The translations under genes and the position numbers were made by a program. Below, piece by piece: positions 48,220 to 56,701 of a stretch of 64,000 bases of DNA (position 1 is the first letter of the stretch; every line of letters starts with the position of its first letter). The notes under the pieces were generated by a model, which saw nothing but the letters and a program-made list of their open reading frames with translations, did no database searches and was not told where the DNA came from. Location of the stretch: contig NZ_CP097298.1 in the NCBI RefSeq assembly GCF_023503965.1, forward strand, positions 1,443,001 to 1,507,000, given 5' to 3'. The DNA is from Brevundimonas albigilva. GTDB lineage: Bacteria; Pseudomonadota; Alphaproteobacteria; Caulobacterales; Caulobacteraceae.

Positions 48220-48648
48220 ATGATCGATTGCATCGTCATGGACGGCGACGCCGACGACGCCGCCCTGTGGGAGATCGATGAGAACTTCGCCCGCGCCGAA
48301 CTGACGGATGCCCAGCGCGCCGACCACCATGTGCGGCGGGAGGAAATCCTCGTCCGCAAGAACGTTGTCTCCGAGCCGGGCCGTGGCGGCAATCGCCAAC
48401 TTGGCGATAGGTCGTATGCATCGCACGCCGCTGAGACCCTTGGACAGTCCAAGAGGGCTGTCGAGCGGGACATACAGCGCGGCAAGAAGATCGCCCCAGA
48501 TGTCCTAGCCGAGGTCGCCGGGACCGAACTGGACAAGGGCGTGGTGCTGGACGAACTGGCCCGCACCCCAGCCGAAGAACAGCGTGCGAAGCTGGCGGAG
48601 ATCAGCCTTCGAAGGCAGCCGGGCGCGATCGTCAGGTTGACGTTCTAA
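48220..48648 (+). pseudogene. ParB-like protein, 5'-truncated
   Basis: 142 residues matching the middle and end of phage/plasmid ParB-like proteins: IDENFARAELTDAQRADHH, then LGQSKRAVERDIQRGKKIAP (HTH) and ELDKGVVLDELARTPAEEQR. The usual N-terminal ParB domain (about 70-90 residues with the NPR and GxHR motifs) is missing; the frame starts at MIDCIVMDGDADD, the point where the family's domain boundary falls. A truncated remnant is likely, though a short independent protein could be expressed. Confidence 0.65.
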
Positions 48649-48684
48649 CCACCGCCTGTTGAACTGACAGAGGGGGAGGACGAC

Positions 48685-49521
48685 ATGGTGAGCTTTGCTC
48701 TGCTGCTGATGCTGGCCGCTCAGGCCGACTGGCCCGATGCGGGAGACTGGGCGATAGATCGGTTCGAAGAGCGCTGCGTAACAAGCCTCGACTTCGAGGG
48801 CGCCGGGGCGACCGAGCTGTACGTCACCCTCGAACTCGACGGCTCCAGCACGGTGCTGATCAACAATGCGAACTGGACCACCGTTGATGATCAGCGATAC
48901 CCAGATGTCGAGGTCGTTCTTGATGACCAGGCGTACACGGGCGGAGGTGCCCGAGGGTATATCAGCGAAGGCTACCGACGCGGCTTAACGATGCGAATGC
49001 CGGCCACGTTTGTCGACGACTTCGCGGCAGCGAGGAGTTTCAAGGTCTTCAATGGCGAGCAACTCGTTGACAGCCTGAGCTTGGACGGCAGCGCTGGCGC
49101 TGCCTCCGGACTCCGCCGCTGCATCACATCCGTCCGCCGGGCACACGATGCCGCAGAACGTGAGCGGCAGCGCTTGGCTCACATCCCTGAGAACCCTTTC
49201 GCAGAGGTGACGCCGCCCGAACCGACGACGTCTGAAGACGGCGTCCAATGGGCACGTCGGCCGCAGGTGACTGCCGATGACTTCCCTGCCCATGCCAGGG
49301 AGCGCGATGTGACGGGCTCGGCGACCCTTAGCTGCGAAGCTCGCGCAAACGGCTCTTCGACAAACTGCCGCGTCTTGAGCGAGAACCCCTCTGGAGTAGG
49401 ATTCGGCCGGGCAGCACTAGCAGTGGTCGGCCGGGCGAGGCTCGCTCCGCAGTATGTTGACCGACTGCCGCCCGATAGCCGGTTCACCGTGACTGTTCCT
49501 TTCGAACTCGGGCGCCCGTGA
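48685..49521 (+). CDS. exported protein with TonB-C-like domain
   Basis: A 278-residue protein with a short signal peptide (FALLLMLAAQA). The middle is beta-rich with paired Cys (EERCVTSLDFEG and LRRCITS). The C-terminal 70 residues (GSATLSCEARANGSSTNCRV, GFGRAALAVVGRARLAPQY) have the TonB C-terminal pattern but no membrane anchor and no Pro-rich spacer, so it is not a classical energy transducer. Confidence 0.7.
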   Translation: MVSFALLLMLAAQADWPDAGDWAIDRFEERCVTSLDFEGAGATELYVTLELDGSSTVLINNANWTTVDDQRYPDVEVVLDDQAYTGGGARGYISEGYRRGLTMRMPATFVDDFAAARSFKVFNGEQLVDSLSLDGSAGAASGLRRCITSVRRAHDAAERERQRLAHIPENPFAEVTPPEPTTSEDGVQWARRPQVTADDFPAHARERDVTGSATLSCEARANGSSTNCRVLSENPSGVGFGRAALAVVGRARLAPQYVDRLPPDSRFTVTVPFELGRP

Positions 49522-49844
49522 AGGTGAGAAGCCGCGCGGATGATGACGGTCCCACAGTCGAGGATCTGGAGGCGTTCTACGACCGGCTCCAAGGCCCGCT
49601 CGGAGAGGTACTGCGCACCACGGGCACCGTGATTGAACGAAAGATGCGCGAGCGCGGGGTAGATTTCGGCGCCCTGACCGATCTGGAGGTCGTGGAACTG
49701 TTCAACGCGTCATTCGCAGAAGCAGCAGCGCGTACCTTGCCCCAGATTGACCCGGTCGCTCTGGAGGCGAGCCTTGGCGCTTTTTCCGCAAATGCGATCA
49801 TGGCGCTGGCGACCAATGCGAACTCCACCAACACCGTGAACTGA
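49518..49844 (+). CDS. hypothetical protein
   Basis: A 108-residue helical acidic protein (GPTVEDLEAFYDRLQGPLGE). GTG start overlapping the previous stop (GTGA), so co-translated with the TonB-C-like gene. Function unknown. Confidence 0.6.
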   Translation: MKVRSRADDDGPTVEDLEAFYDRLQGPLGEVLRTTGTVIERKMRERGVDFGALTDLEVVELFNASFAEAAARTLPQIDPVALEASLGAFSANAIMALATNANSTNTVN

Positions 49845-49919
49845 AACGCCTCGTTTCGGCGAATCTATTTGCCGAGAGAACCTCGATCGATCAAAGTTCG
49901 GGTTGGGAAGAGGGGGCTC

Positions 49920-50885
49920 ATGTCTACTGTAGCAGCGCTTTTGGCGGTCCTGACACAAGCTCCGGGGATTTGGTCGAGGGACCACCCGGGTACACCCAGT
50001 GCCGATCGGTCTTCGTTGGGCGCCAAGGCGAGGGCGGTATGGAGAGAGGCCTCCACTGCATGGGGCCAAACGGTCGCTTGGAGCTGCTTCGCGGAGAGGC
50101 CGCGCAGGTTCGGCGGCCTGAGCCGGCACCCGTTCCGACCGCGCTGCCCGGCAACGACCTTGCCGGAGCCGCTAGAGTGCACGTCGCCACAACCTCGCTG
50201 CCGACCCGGAGCGAGGTGGAAGCTGGTATGCAGGGGCGGCCCTATACTCAGGTGCTGGCAGAGCAGGCAGCGGCGGAGCGGGCTGCCAAGGAACGCGCGG
50301 CTTTGGCATCCGCAGCGCCATCGGCCCAGGGTGCCTCTGTTTCGCCCCCACGGCGACCCTCGTATCGGCAAACGGCGCCCCGACTGCGGCTGCAATCCGC
50401 GACCTGGGCGTCGAATATACACACGCTACAATCAGGAGTTCCGGCTCACCGGTGCTCCGGGCGAGCTCGCCATCCATCACCCGATGGTCGGCGACATTAT
50501 GAAGCTTCGGCAGTCGGTGACCGACCTGAGCTGTTCGGCGCGGGCAAGGCGGACCTTCCGCTGCAGCTACACCCTTACCACGCAGATGATGCAGGCGGAT
50601 CAGCCCGGGCTGTTGGGGATGTTGGGCGCGTTCACGGCGGGACTAAATCAGGCGGCCGGCCAAGACGTCCGATCCTATACCCACACCAACGACTTTACCC
50701 GAAGTGGAGCGGGGTGGGTCTCGGAGACGATGCGAAGCAGAGTCCAAGCCGCAGCGGCTGAAACCCCAGCCCGCAATTCCGGATCCTATAATCATCGTGA
50801 AGCCCAGCAGGGGATTCGTGAGAACCAGATTGACTTCAACGCGATGCGAGACATGTACGATGCCGCCCAGGGCAAGCTATGGTGA
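49920..50885 (+). CDS. exported hypothetical protein, frame broken near 49975 and 50400
   Basis: About 321 residues if two breaks are repaired. A signal peptide (MSTVAALLAVLTQA) with GAAGAGGGGG-like ribosome site precedes a frame shift into EGPPGYTQCRSVFVGRQGEG and GLHCMGPNGRLELL; a second shift gives YTRYNQEFRLTGAPGELAIH and TDLSCSARARRTFRCSYTLT. The paired Cys suggest a periplasmic disulfide protein. Family unknown; could be decayed. Confidence 0.5.
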   Translation: MSTVAALLAVLTQAPGIWSRDHPGTPSADRSSLGAKARAVWREASTAWGQTVAWSCFAERPRRFGGLSRHPFRPRCPATTLPEPLECTSPQPRCRPGARWKLVCRGGPILRCWQSRQRRSGLPRNARLWHPQRHRPRVPLFRPHGDPRIGKRRPDCGCNPRPGRRIYTRYNQEFRLTGAPGELAIHHPMVGDIMKLRQSVTDLSCSARARRTFRCSYTLTTQMMQADQPGLLGMLGAFTAGLNQAAGQDVRSYTHTNDFTRSGAGWVSETMRSRVQAAAAETPARNSGSYNHREAQQGIRENQIDFNAMRDMYDAAQGKLW

Positions 50886-51020
50886 GCGAGTAGCGGTGGG
50901 CTACTGAGAGAAGCACGCGCTCCCGTTCGATCGCGGTGAGTATGGGCGGGAGACTTCAGGCGCCTTGGGATTAGTGCCACAGGCGCCGCTGACACCCGTC
51001 TTTAGTTCTGGGGAGGGACA

Positions 51021-51293
51021 ATGCAGCGGATCGTACTGGCTGGCTTAATCGCCATGGGAGGATGCGCTTCGACGGCGTCGATGCAGTCGGCTGCAGGTTA
51101 CGCGGTCGTTGAGTGCGCTGCCTTGCCAGACGGGAGGGTCAGCGGCTGCACCGTCGTGGAAGAGAGTGAGCCGGGCCAGGGGTACGGACGCATGGCTATA
51201 GAAGCTGTGGCTCGCGGACGGGTGGTGCCGAAGGATCCCGGTTCAAAAGTCGGGACGTTTCGCACAACCGTTCGGCTCGGACCGGACGGCTGA
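51021..51293 (+). CDS. lipoprotein with TonB-C-like domain
   Basis: A 90-residue lipoprotein: signal plus lipobox (LIAMGGCAST). The rest (YAVVECAALPDGRVSGCTVV, AIEAVARGRVVPKDPG) repeats the TonB C-terminal layout seen in the gene at 48685. GGGGAGGG precedes the ATG. Confidence 0.7.
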   Translation: MQRIVLAGLIAMGGCASTASMQSAAGYAVVECAALPDGRVSGCTVVEESEPGQGYGRMAIEAVARGRVVPKDPGSKVGTFRTTVRLGPDG

Positions 51294-51300
51294 GGGGCGC

Positions 51301-51593
51301 ATGACACGCGACGCACTGATGCTGGTGGCGCTGGGCGTCGCTGTCGTTGGTCTCTTCGGTTCTCTGGTCGCCGATACCTCTTCGACGCGTCCACCGTGGG
51401 CGGTTTCCTGCTGGTCCTGGGCGGGCTCGGCGTGTGCGGCATGATGTGGGCGCGGCCGTCTGACGAGGGCCGAGGCGTCTTTAGTTCTGGGAGGGGGAGG
51501 GATCGCGGCGTGCGCGAATCACGTCTAGTGGTTAGCTATGACCGTCATCGCTCACCCTCAGCCCGGCACAATCGTTCGCGTCGATCTCAATGA
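51301..51593 (+). CDS. small membrane protein, frame broken near 51381
   Basis: Begins MTRDALMLVALGVAVVGLFG (one membrane segment); one missing base leads to FDASTVGGFLLVLGGLGVCG (second segment). The final codons after SDEG overlap the next gene's 5' end and may not be real. Unknown function. Confidence 0.45.
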
Positions 51594-51659
51594 GGGTGAC
51601 GTGACCCCCTGAAACTCCTCCAGGAATAGCTAGAGTCCGCCCAACGAAGGACGGACAGA

Positions 51660-51918
51660 ATGAAGCGATCGAGGTTCACGGAAGAGCAGATCATCAGGAT
51701 CCTGCGGGAGCAGGAGGCCGGTGTAGCGACGGCGGAGGTGTGCCGACGCCACGGGGTCAGCTCGGCGACCTTTTACAAATGGAAGGCCAAGTTTGGCGGG
51801 CTCGACGTGTCGGAGGCTCGGCGGCTCAAGGCGCTCGAGGATGAGAACGCCCGGCTGAAGCGGATGCTGGCGGACGCGATGCTGGACAACGTGGCCCTGA
51901 AGGACCTGCTGGGAAAAA
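51660..51918 (+). CDS. IS3-family transposase orfA
   Basis: About 87 residues: HTH region [20 protein letters not shown] and [20 protein letters not shown], then a Leu-rich coiled coil ([20 protein letters not shown]). The A5 run at 51914-51918 (GGAAAAAG) looks like a shortened A6G slippery site: with six A the frame would end K-K-W-stop and a -1 shift would enter orfB, as usual for this group. Confidence 0.85.
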
Positions 51919-52847
51919 GTGGTGACGCCCGCCGGCTATCGCGAGGCGGCTGGCCATCTGCAGGCCGCCTACGAGATGAGCGAAAGGCGGGCGTGCCGTG
52001 TTCTGGGCGTCGATCGGACGAGCGTGCGCTATCAGGCGACGCGCCCGGACGACGGCGCTCTGCGCGACCGGCTGAAGGCCCTGGCCCAGGAACGTCGACG
52101 GTTCGGCTATCGTCGCCTGCACGTGCTGCTGCGGCGCGAGGGCCATGCGGTCAACAGGAAACGGGTCCAGCGGATCTATCGCGACGAGCAACTGACGGTG
52201 CGCCGGCGCGGCGGCCGGAAGCGAGCGATGGGCACGCGGCGACCGCTGGACCTGCCGCTGGCGCCAACCAGCGCTGGTCGCTGGACTTCGTCGCAGACCA
52301 GCTGACGGACGGGCGGCGCTTCCGCATCCTGACGGTGATCGATAACTGTACGCGCGAGTGCCTGGCGCTGGTGGCCGACACCTCGCTGTCGGGCGCGCGG
52401 GTCGTGCGGGAGTTGGACGCCGTCATCCGGCAGCGAGGGCGGCCCGACACCATCGTCAGCGACAACGGCACGGAGTACACCTCGAACGCGGTCCTGGCCT
52501 GGGCCGACGACACCGGCGTCGGCTGGCACTACATCGCGCCGGGCAAGCCCCAGCAGAACGGCTTCAACGAAAGCTTCAACGGGCGGCTGCGTGACGAGCT
52601 GCTGAACGAGACGCTGTTCCGCTCGCTGCCGCACGCTCGCGCCGTGCTGGAGGCGTGGCGACGCGATTACAACGAGCAGCGTCCGCACTCGAAGCTCGGG
52701 TGGCTGACGCCGCAGGCTTATGCAGAAGCGCTCACCGGACACATCGGCCGGCCTGCTGCGCTGGTTGATGGCTGCGCAGACCGGCCTCTTGCCAACCCAG
52801 CCGATCACAGCTCAGATCAACCTAGGACTCTCGTTATGGCTGGATGA
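51919..52847 (+). CDS. IS3-family transposase orfB (DDE integrase), frame broken near 52258
   Basis: The rve-fold catalytic part. HTH_21-type region ([20 protein letters not shown]) precedes the DDE triad: Asp in [10 protein letters not shown], Asp in [11 protein letters not shown], Glu in [14 protein letters not shown]; the family tail [18 protein letters not shown] follows. One base is missing near 52258 (LDLP to AGANQRW), so the copy is either inactive or an indel artefact. Confidence 0.88.
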
Positions 52848-53224
52848 GAAACGGGGGTCACGTCAAGGGCTTCAGAGAGCCTGAGATGGTAAAGCGGCGC
52901 CCCTGCATCGTTCTGTCGCCGCAACTGCGGGATCGCAAGCAGCTCTGCACCATCGTTCCGCTGTCCACGACGCCTCCCCGCCAGATGCACGACCATCATC
53001 TGGAGATCGTTCTGGATCCGCCGCTGCCGGCCCCTTACGCATCGCCTCGCATGTGGGTGAAAGCGGACATCGTCCTGACGGTTGCGTTCCATCGACTTCG
53101 TCTGCTTTTCTCCCACAAGGAAGGCGGGCAACGAGTGTACGACGTCCGCGTTCTGGACGACGACACTTTCGGTCGTGTGCAGGCCTGCGTGAGGGCGGGG
53201 CTCGGCCTTTAAGGTTGTGGTTAG

Positions 53225-53356
53225 GGGTCGGGCGTATTACGTTTGGCCTGTCGCCGGTCGCACCGGCATTTAAGTCCAGCTTCGGCTGGCCACTATGTGT
53301 TGGTGATCGCAAACCGCCATGGTGTCAGGAAGGGCCTCGCTTCGGCGGGGCCCTTT
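53225..53356 (+). ncRNA. candidate structured small RNA with UUCG hairpins
   Basis: No open frame of note; three stem-loops in a row: GCCGG/CCGGC (53253-53267), CCAGC-TTCG-GCTGG (53276-53289), and a terminator stem with a TTCG loop (53331-53354) followed by TTTT. Two of them have the extra-stable cUUCGg tetraloop. It could be an sRNA or a leader left from the toxin locus. The promoter is not identified. Confidence 0.4.
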
Positions 53357-53357
53357 T
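53331..53357 (+). terminator. rho-independent terminator
   Basis: A 10-bp stem (53331-53340 with 53345-53354, one T-G pair), TTCG loop, four T following. It ends the interrupted toxin locus or the small RNA. Confidence 0.85.
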
Positions 53358-53426
53358 CATTTCGCAACCCGTAGACCAAAAAAAGGCGGCCCTCATGAAG
53401 CCGCCGTTGGTCGTTCTGGCGGCACC

Positions 53427-53672
53427 TTAGTAAGGCGACCCCAGCCCTGTAAGGCTGCTCATTGAGGAGGATAGGCCCATAGCCTGTTCGTCCTGAGCCG
53501 CCACGAAGCCGATCGCGGCTATCACGCAGGCAACGAGCGTTAAGGCTCCCAGGGTGATGATGCCCTTCCTGTTGGAGCGGCTGGAGGCCAGTCCGATCTG
53601 CAGGATCTCAATGCCTTTCAATACGAAATAGAAGGCCAGCATGTAGGTGATGATCTGGATCATTCCAGCCAT
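53427..53672 (-). CDS. small membrane protein
   Basis: An 81-residue protein with two hydrophobic helices (MIQIITYMLAFYFVLKGIEI and ITLGALTLVACVIAAIGFVA). It follows the SHOCT protein by 14 bases on the same strand. Function unknown. Confidence 0.6.
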   Translation of the reverse strand: MAGMIQIITYMLAFYFVLKGIEILQIGLASSRSNRKGIITLGALTLVACVIAAIGFVAAQDEQAMGLSSSMSSLTGLGSPY

Positions 53673-53686
53673 TGGTTGTCTCCCCG

Positions 53687-53977
53687 TTAGCTCAACAACT
53701 GAGCCTTCTTCGCCTGAAACTCCGCCTCGGTCAGGACGCCCTTTTCCTTCAAATCGGCCAACTTGGCGATCTCGTCGGCATGGCTGAACCCCGGTGGCGG
53801 AGCGGTAAGACGTCGCGCCGCCTCGCCCTGGGGCTTGAGCATGATCGAATGGACGATCGCGACGATGAAGATCGCGGCACCGTAGAGCCACCAGAGGACG
53901 AACGGTCCGTGGCCCTTGTTCTTGGCGACTATTGCCGGGATGAGGCCGATGAATACGACGATGATTAGGATCTCCAA
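53687..53977 (-). CDS. SHOCT-domain membrane protein
   Basis: A 96-residue protein with two membrane segments (ILIIVVFIGLIPAIVA and LWWLYGAAIFIVAIVHSI) and a C-terminal SHOCT helix pair (IAKLADLKEKGVLTEAEFQA). A TTG at 53977 with a GGGAGGGGG site upstream is the best start. Confidence 0.75.
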   Translation of the reverse strand: MEILIIVVFIGLIPAIVAKNKGHGPFVLWWLYGAAIFIVAIVHSIMLKPQGEAARRLTAPPPGFSHADEIAKLADLKEKGVLTEAEFQAKKAQLLS

Positions 53978-54040
53978 CCGCGTCCCCCTCCCGGCCCCGC
54001 CGCTGTTGACGTAGCTGCCTAGCACAGCCGGGGCGAGTGT

Positions 54041-54355
54041 CTAGCGCTCGCATCCGATGCCGTCGCCGTCACGGTCCAAATGGCGGCCATAACCGGGATC
54101 GCCTCTTCGCACTGGGGCGGCTCCAGCAGCGCGCGCTTCCGAACAGTTGGCATAGGCTCGACCGGCTGGCGGCTGCGATCGCAGCGCTTGGGGCCGAGAT
54201 GTCGAGGGCGAGCCGCCACTGCCTCGATGGCAGTGATAGCCGCCATTCTTCCGATCGTTGTGGCAGCCCTCGGAGTTCAGGCCGCCTGGGTGCGCCACTA
54301 CTGCTGCGGGAATGGCGAGCGCGGCGACGGCGCCGACTACGGTCCAGCGGTTCAT
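54041..54355 (-). CDS. exported excalibur-domain protein with YHCH motif
   Basis: A 104-residue secreted protein: signal peptide in residues 1-22, a His/Cys-rich YHYH-like motif (GCHNDRKNGGYHCHRG), a Ser/Arg-rich linker and a C-terminal excalibur calcium-binding-like domain (YANCSEARAAGAAPVRRGDP and HLDRDGDGIGCE). It overlaps the lipoprotein gene upstream by 4 bases. Confidence 0.8.
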   Translation of the reverse strand: MNRWTVVGAVAALAIPAAVVAHPGGLNSEGCHNDRKNGGYHCHRGSGGSPSTSRPQALRSQPPAGRAYANCSEARAAGAAPVRRGDPGYGRHLDRDGDGIGCER

Positions 54356-55077
54356 TGGACTTTCGAAACGTCCCAACGAAACTGATAGACGTCGTCGTTC
54401 CAGGTTACCGTGAGTAGCGCATCAAGCGAACCTTCGGAAGGAATCGCCACCCGGTCAGTGATCACCTGTCCGCCGAAAGAGCTTTCCGGATCGATCGTCG
54501 TCGTCTGTAGAACCTGGCCCTGCAGAGCCATCAATGTGCCGTCCAGGTTATCGTTGATCTCTTTCATCGTGAGAGCGGTTCCGGCGACCGCCGCGCCAGC
54601 CAGGGCCGCCTGTGCAACATGGTCGGTCGCTTGGTATCGATACACGCCGCGCGGCGTCGAATAGGTGCTGGTGTAGGTCGGGCCTTGGGACGCTGCGTAT
54701 GCAGTAGCAGCGCCGGCGAGAGCGGCGGCCACTAGCGCGATCGTTGCATCGTTCTTCGCCATTCGCTCGAGCTCAGCATGGGTGAAGATCCGGAGCGGCT
54801 CGCCGCCCGCCGCTGCAATCATGTTCTCGACGCCGAAGTTCGTCGGCTCTTTCGCGTTGTTGAAGGCAGCGACACCGAAGACCAGGCGGCCCTTCTCGTT
54901 GACGCCGAGCGGGGTGACTTGGACAGACCCATTGCGGCCTTCCGCAAATGTGGTCGCCTGGCCTTGGACATAACGGATCGACTGGTTGGCGTCGGCGACC
55001 GGCTTGACGGTGTAGCTGGTGGCGCAAGCGGATATGGCAAGCGCGGCGCAAAGCGCCGGCGCGATCACAAACCTCAT
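54352..55077 (-). CDS. lipoprotein of unknown function
   Basis: A 241-residue lipoprotein (lipobox LAISACATS). The middle has Ala-rich helices (TIALVAAALAGAATAYAASQ) and a beta-rich end (LLTVTWNDDVYQFRWDVS). GGGAGGGGA lies before the ATG. First of a four-gene minus-strand group (lipoprotein, excalibur protein, SHOCT protein, small membrane protein). Confidence 0.7.
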   Translation of the reverse strand: MRFVIAPALCAALAISACATSYTVKPVADANQSIRYVQGQATTFAEGRNGSVQVTPLGVNEKGRLVFGVAAFNNAKEPTNFGVENMIAAAGGEPLRIFTHAELERMAKNDATIALVAAALAGAATAYAASQGPTYTSTYSTPRGVYRYQATDHVAQAALAGAAVAGTALTMKEINDNLDGTLMALQGQVLQTTTIDPESSFGGQVITDRVAIPSEGSLDALLTVTWNDDVYQFRWDVSKVQ

Positions 55078-55324
55078 AGAATCCCCTCCCCAGGGACAGA
55101 AGCACCGCAACCCCCGTCGCGGCGTTCGCGTGTCCTAGCACAAGTCGGACGAGTGTCTAGGCCGCTCAGGGATATGACTACCTAATCCCGGTCGCGTTTG
55201 TCAGAGCGATGAAGGCCAAAACCAAAAGCTGTCGACGCCGTCAAGCCGTGCCCCTTCGGGGTTGCGGCCGCACGCCGCTGTGTCATGGTCTCAGCGCGTG
55301 CCAATCGTGGGAGAGAGGGACGCG

Positions 55325-55365
55325 GGACGGCCCGGCGTTGGCCCCACCCTGAGGCCGGGCCGTCC
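55325..55365. terminator. 12-bp perfect hairpin below a tail-fibre remnant
   Basis: GGACGGCCCGGC (55325-55336) and its exact complement (55354-55365), 6 bases beyond the minus-strand tail-fibre stop. No T run follows, so it may be a stabilising hairpin. The rest of 55078-55371 holds no gene I can support. Confidence 0.5.
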
Positions 55366-55371
55366 TACCGC

Positions 55372-55605
55372 TCAGCCGACGGTGATCGTCAGCGCGCCGA
55401 CGGCGAACTTCACCAGAGCCGGCGACGACCGTCTGAGACGACGCCAGGGCGTTGGAACCCAGCATGTTGCCGCCCGAGGCCGCGTCGAAGATGGCGAAGT
55501 GCGAGACGGTCTCGCTGCCGGCCGCCGCCCCGAAATCCACCTCCGCCGAGTTGGCGATCGAGGTGTTGCGCGAGATGGCGCCGTAGGTGGCGGCCAGCCT
55601 CCCGG
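55372..55605 (-). pseudogene. phage tail-fibre protein, C-terminal remnant
   Basis: Reads YGAISRNTSIANSAEVDFGA, TVSHFAIFDAASGGNMLGSN, ALASSQTVVAG, then after a frame break near 55425 LVKFAVGALTITVG and stop. This is the typical end of a short phage tail-fibre/appendage family. The N-terminal half is missing. Confidence 0.65.
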
Positions 55606-55744
55606 TGCAAAGACCGCAGTTCAGCGAAAAAGGGGCTGGGGAAGGCGGGGCCATGTGATTCAGGCTGGATGGTGAGAAGCCGGGTCCCCGGCCTTCTTCC
55701 GCATCGACGTCCGCGACCAACCCTTCGTCCGCAAGATAAGACGG

Positions 55745-55945
55745 GCCCGGAGACATGCGACCTGTTCGGCTTCCTGGCGACCGAACCCGGCCAGCTCGTC
55801 CGCAGCATCCGCCCCGGGATCATGCCGGCAATCCTGACAGAGCGCGAGGGAGGTCGAGACCTGGATGAGCGCGCCGTGGGACGAGGCGAAGGCCCTGCAA
55901 CGGGCGGTGCTGAATCGAGCGCTGGAGATCTGCCATGAGGGCGTA
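55745..55945 (+). pseudogene. SOS-response-associated peptidase (SRAP/YedK), C-terminal remnant
   Basis: Two frames together read FGFLATEPGQLVRSIRPGIM, PAILTE, then, after a break near 55849, EVETWMSAPWDEAKALQR. This is the C-terminal motif set of alphaproteobacterial SRAP proteins (MPxILT ... APW-E-AKALQRPLP). The catalytic N terminus (MCGR) is not found. Remnant. Confidence 0.55.
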
Positions 55946-56183
55946 CTGCTGGATCGTCGCCCTCTTCGTGATGGTGATCGGGCTGGGCCTTCTCCCGATC
56001 CTCGCGACCATGGCGTCGCTGAACTGCTACCACATGGGCAAGTGCAGCGCCCTGGTGTGGCGCTTCTTCGGCATGGCCACGCTCGTGGCGGCAGGCTTCG
56101 CAGCCCTCGGGTGCGGGCTGATGAAGCTGATCAGGAGGCCTCAGGGTGACGCCGCCGGAACGAAACCCATGGATCGGCGCTGA
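55935..56183 (+). CDS. small membrane protein
   Basis: An 82-residue protein with two membrane segments (YCWIVALFVMVIGLGLLPIL and FFGMATLVAAGFAALGCGLM) and a basic tail. It starts inside the SRAP remnant. Function unknown. Confidence 0.55.
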   Translation: MRAYCWIVALFVMVIGLGLLPILATMASLNCYHMGKCSALVWRFFGMATLVAAGFAALGCGLMKLIRRPQGDAAGTKPMDRR

Positions 56184-56212
56184 ATCCGCCCCTCAGAAAG
56201 AGGCGGAAAAGC

Positions 56213-56427
56213 ATGGCGCAGAAGAAGACCCTCATTGCATCAAAGGCCGGCGTCCGCCTGGAGCGATCGAAGACCTGGCCGAACGCCAGCGAGGTAAGAT
56301 CACGTTCAAGCTGTCGACCTACCGGCCGCCGCAGCCGCGCTACATCGCCGACCTGGACGAGGCTGAAGACGCGTTTGCACGCGAGGTCACCGCCTCGCTG
56401 CAGGACCCGGTGATCGTAGCGCGCTGA
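56213..56427 (+). CDS. small hypothetical protein, frame broken near 56262
   Basis: About 71 residues after repair of one base: MAQKKTLIASKAGVRL then AIEDLAERQRGKITFKLSTY and DLDEAEDAFAREVTASLQDP. GAGGCGG precedes the ATG. Soluble; unknown. Confidence 0.5.
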
Positions 56428-56499
56428 TGGAGCGCGGGACGATCTAGCCGGGAACCCTAAGGGCCGCCGAGGACGTTCACCCTCAGAGAGGAGAAGTTG

Positions 56500-56691
56500 A
56501 TGAGCGACGACAAATCCCAAACTGGCAACCCCGATCGCCAACGCGTCAGCCTGTCCGAGGACTATGAGGTCCAGGACTGGTCCAAGCGCTTCGGCGTCAC
56601 GGCCGATCAACTCCGCGCCGCCGTCGACGCCGTCGGCAATCAGGCCGAGGATATCGAGAAGTATCTTAGCCGCAAGTCTGGACCCGCCTAG
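56500..56691 (+). CDS. DUF3606 protein
   Basis: A 63-residue protein with the DUF3606 layout (RVSLSEDYEVQDWSKRFGVT then AAVDAVGNQAEDIEKYL). These small proteins are common in alphaproteobacteria and have no assigned role. GAGAGGAGAAG precedes the ATG. Confidence 0.82.
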   Translation: MSDDKSQTGNPDRQRVSLSEDYEVQDWSKRFGVTADQLRAAVDAVGNQAEDIEKYLSRKSGPA

Positions 56692-56701
56692 GAGAGGCAT
56701 C

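Larger units (their letters stand above)
51603..52859 (+). mobile_element. IS3-family insertion sequence (IS407-like group)
   Basis: A 1257-bp element with imperfect inverted ends (GACCCCCTGAAACTCCTCCA left; complement of the right end GACCCCCGTTTCTCATCCAG) and a 4-bp ACGT duplication at 51599-51602 and 52860-52863. The boundaries are fixed by the reconstructed reading frame of the interrupted toxin gene. It carries orfA and orfB on the plus strand. Confidence 0.9.
51538..53212 (+). pseudogene. PemK/MazF-like toxin gene interrupted by an IS3-family element
   Basis: Two halves of one frame. The 5' part (51538-51602) reads MTVIAHPQPGTIVRVDLNEG; the 3' part (52864-53212) continues KGFREPEMVKRRPCIVLSPQ and HRLRLLFSHKEGG. 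Removing the element and one copy of the ACGT duplication gives 137 uninterrupted codons with the PemK/MazF signature (KRRPxIVLSP near residue 28). It is an endoribonuclease-type toxin by family. No antitoxin is recognised beside it; as it stands the gene is dead. Confidence 0.8.

Noticed and set aside
51919..51921. Programmed frameshift joining orfA and orfB as the sequence stands
   Set aside because: The present A5G run would need a +1 shift; this IS group uses -1 at A6G. A lost A is the simpler explanation.
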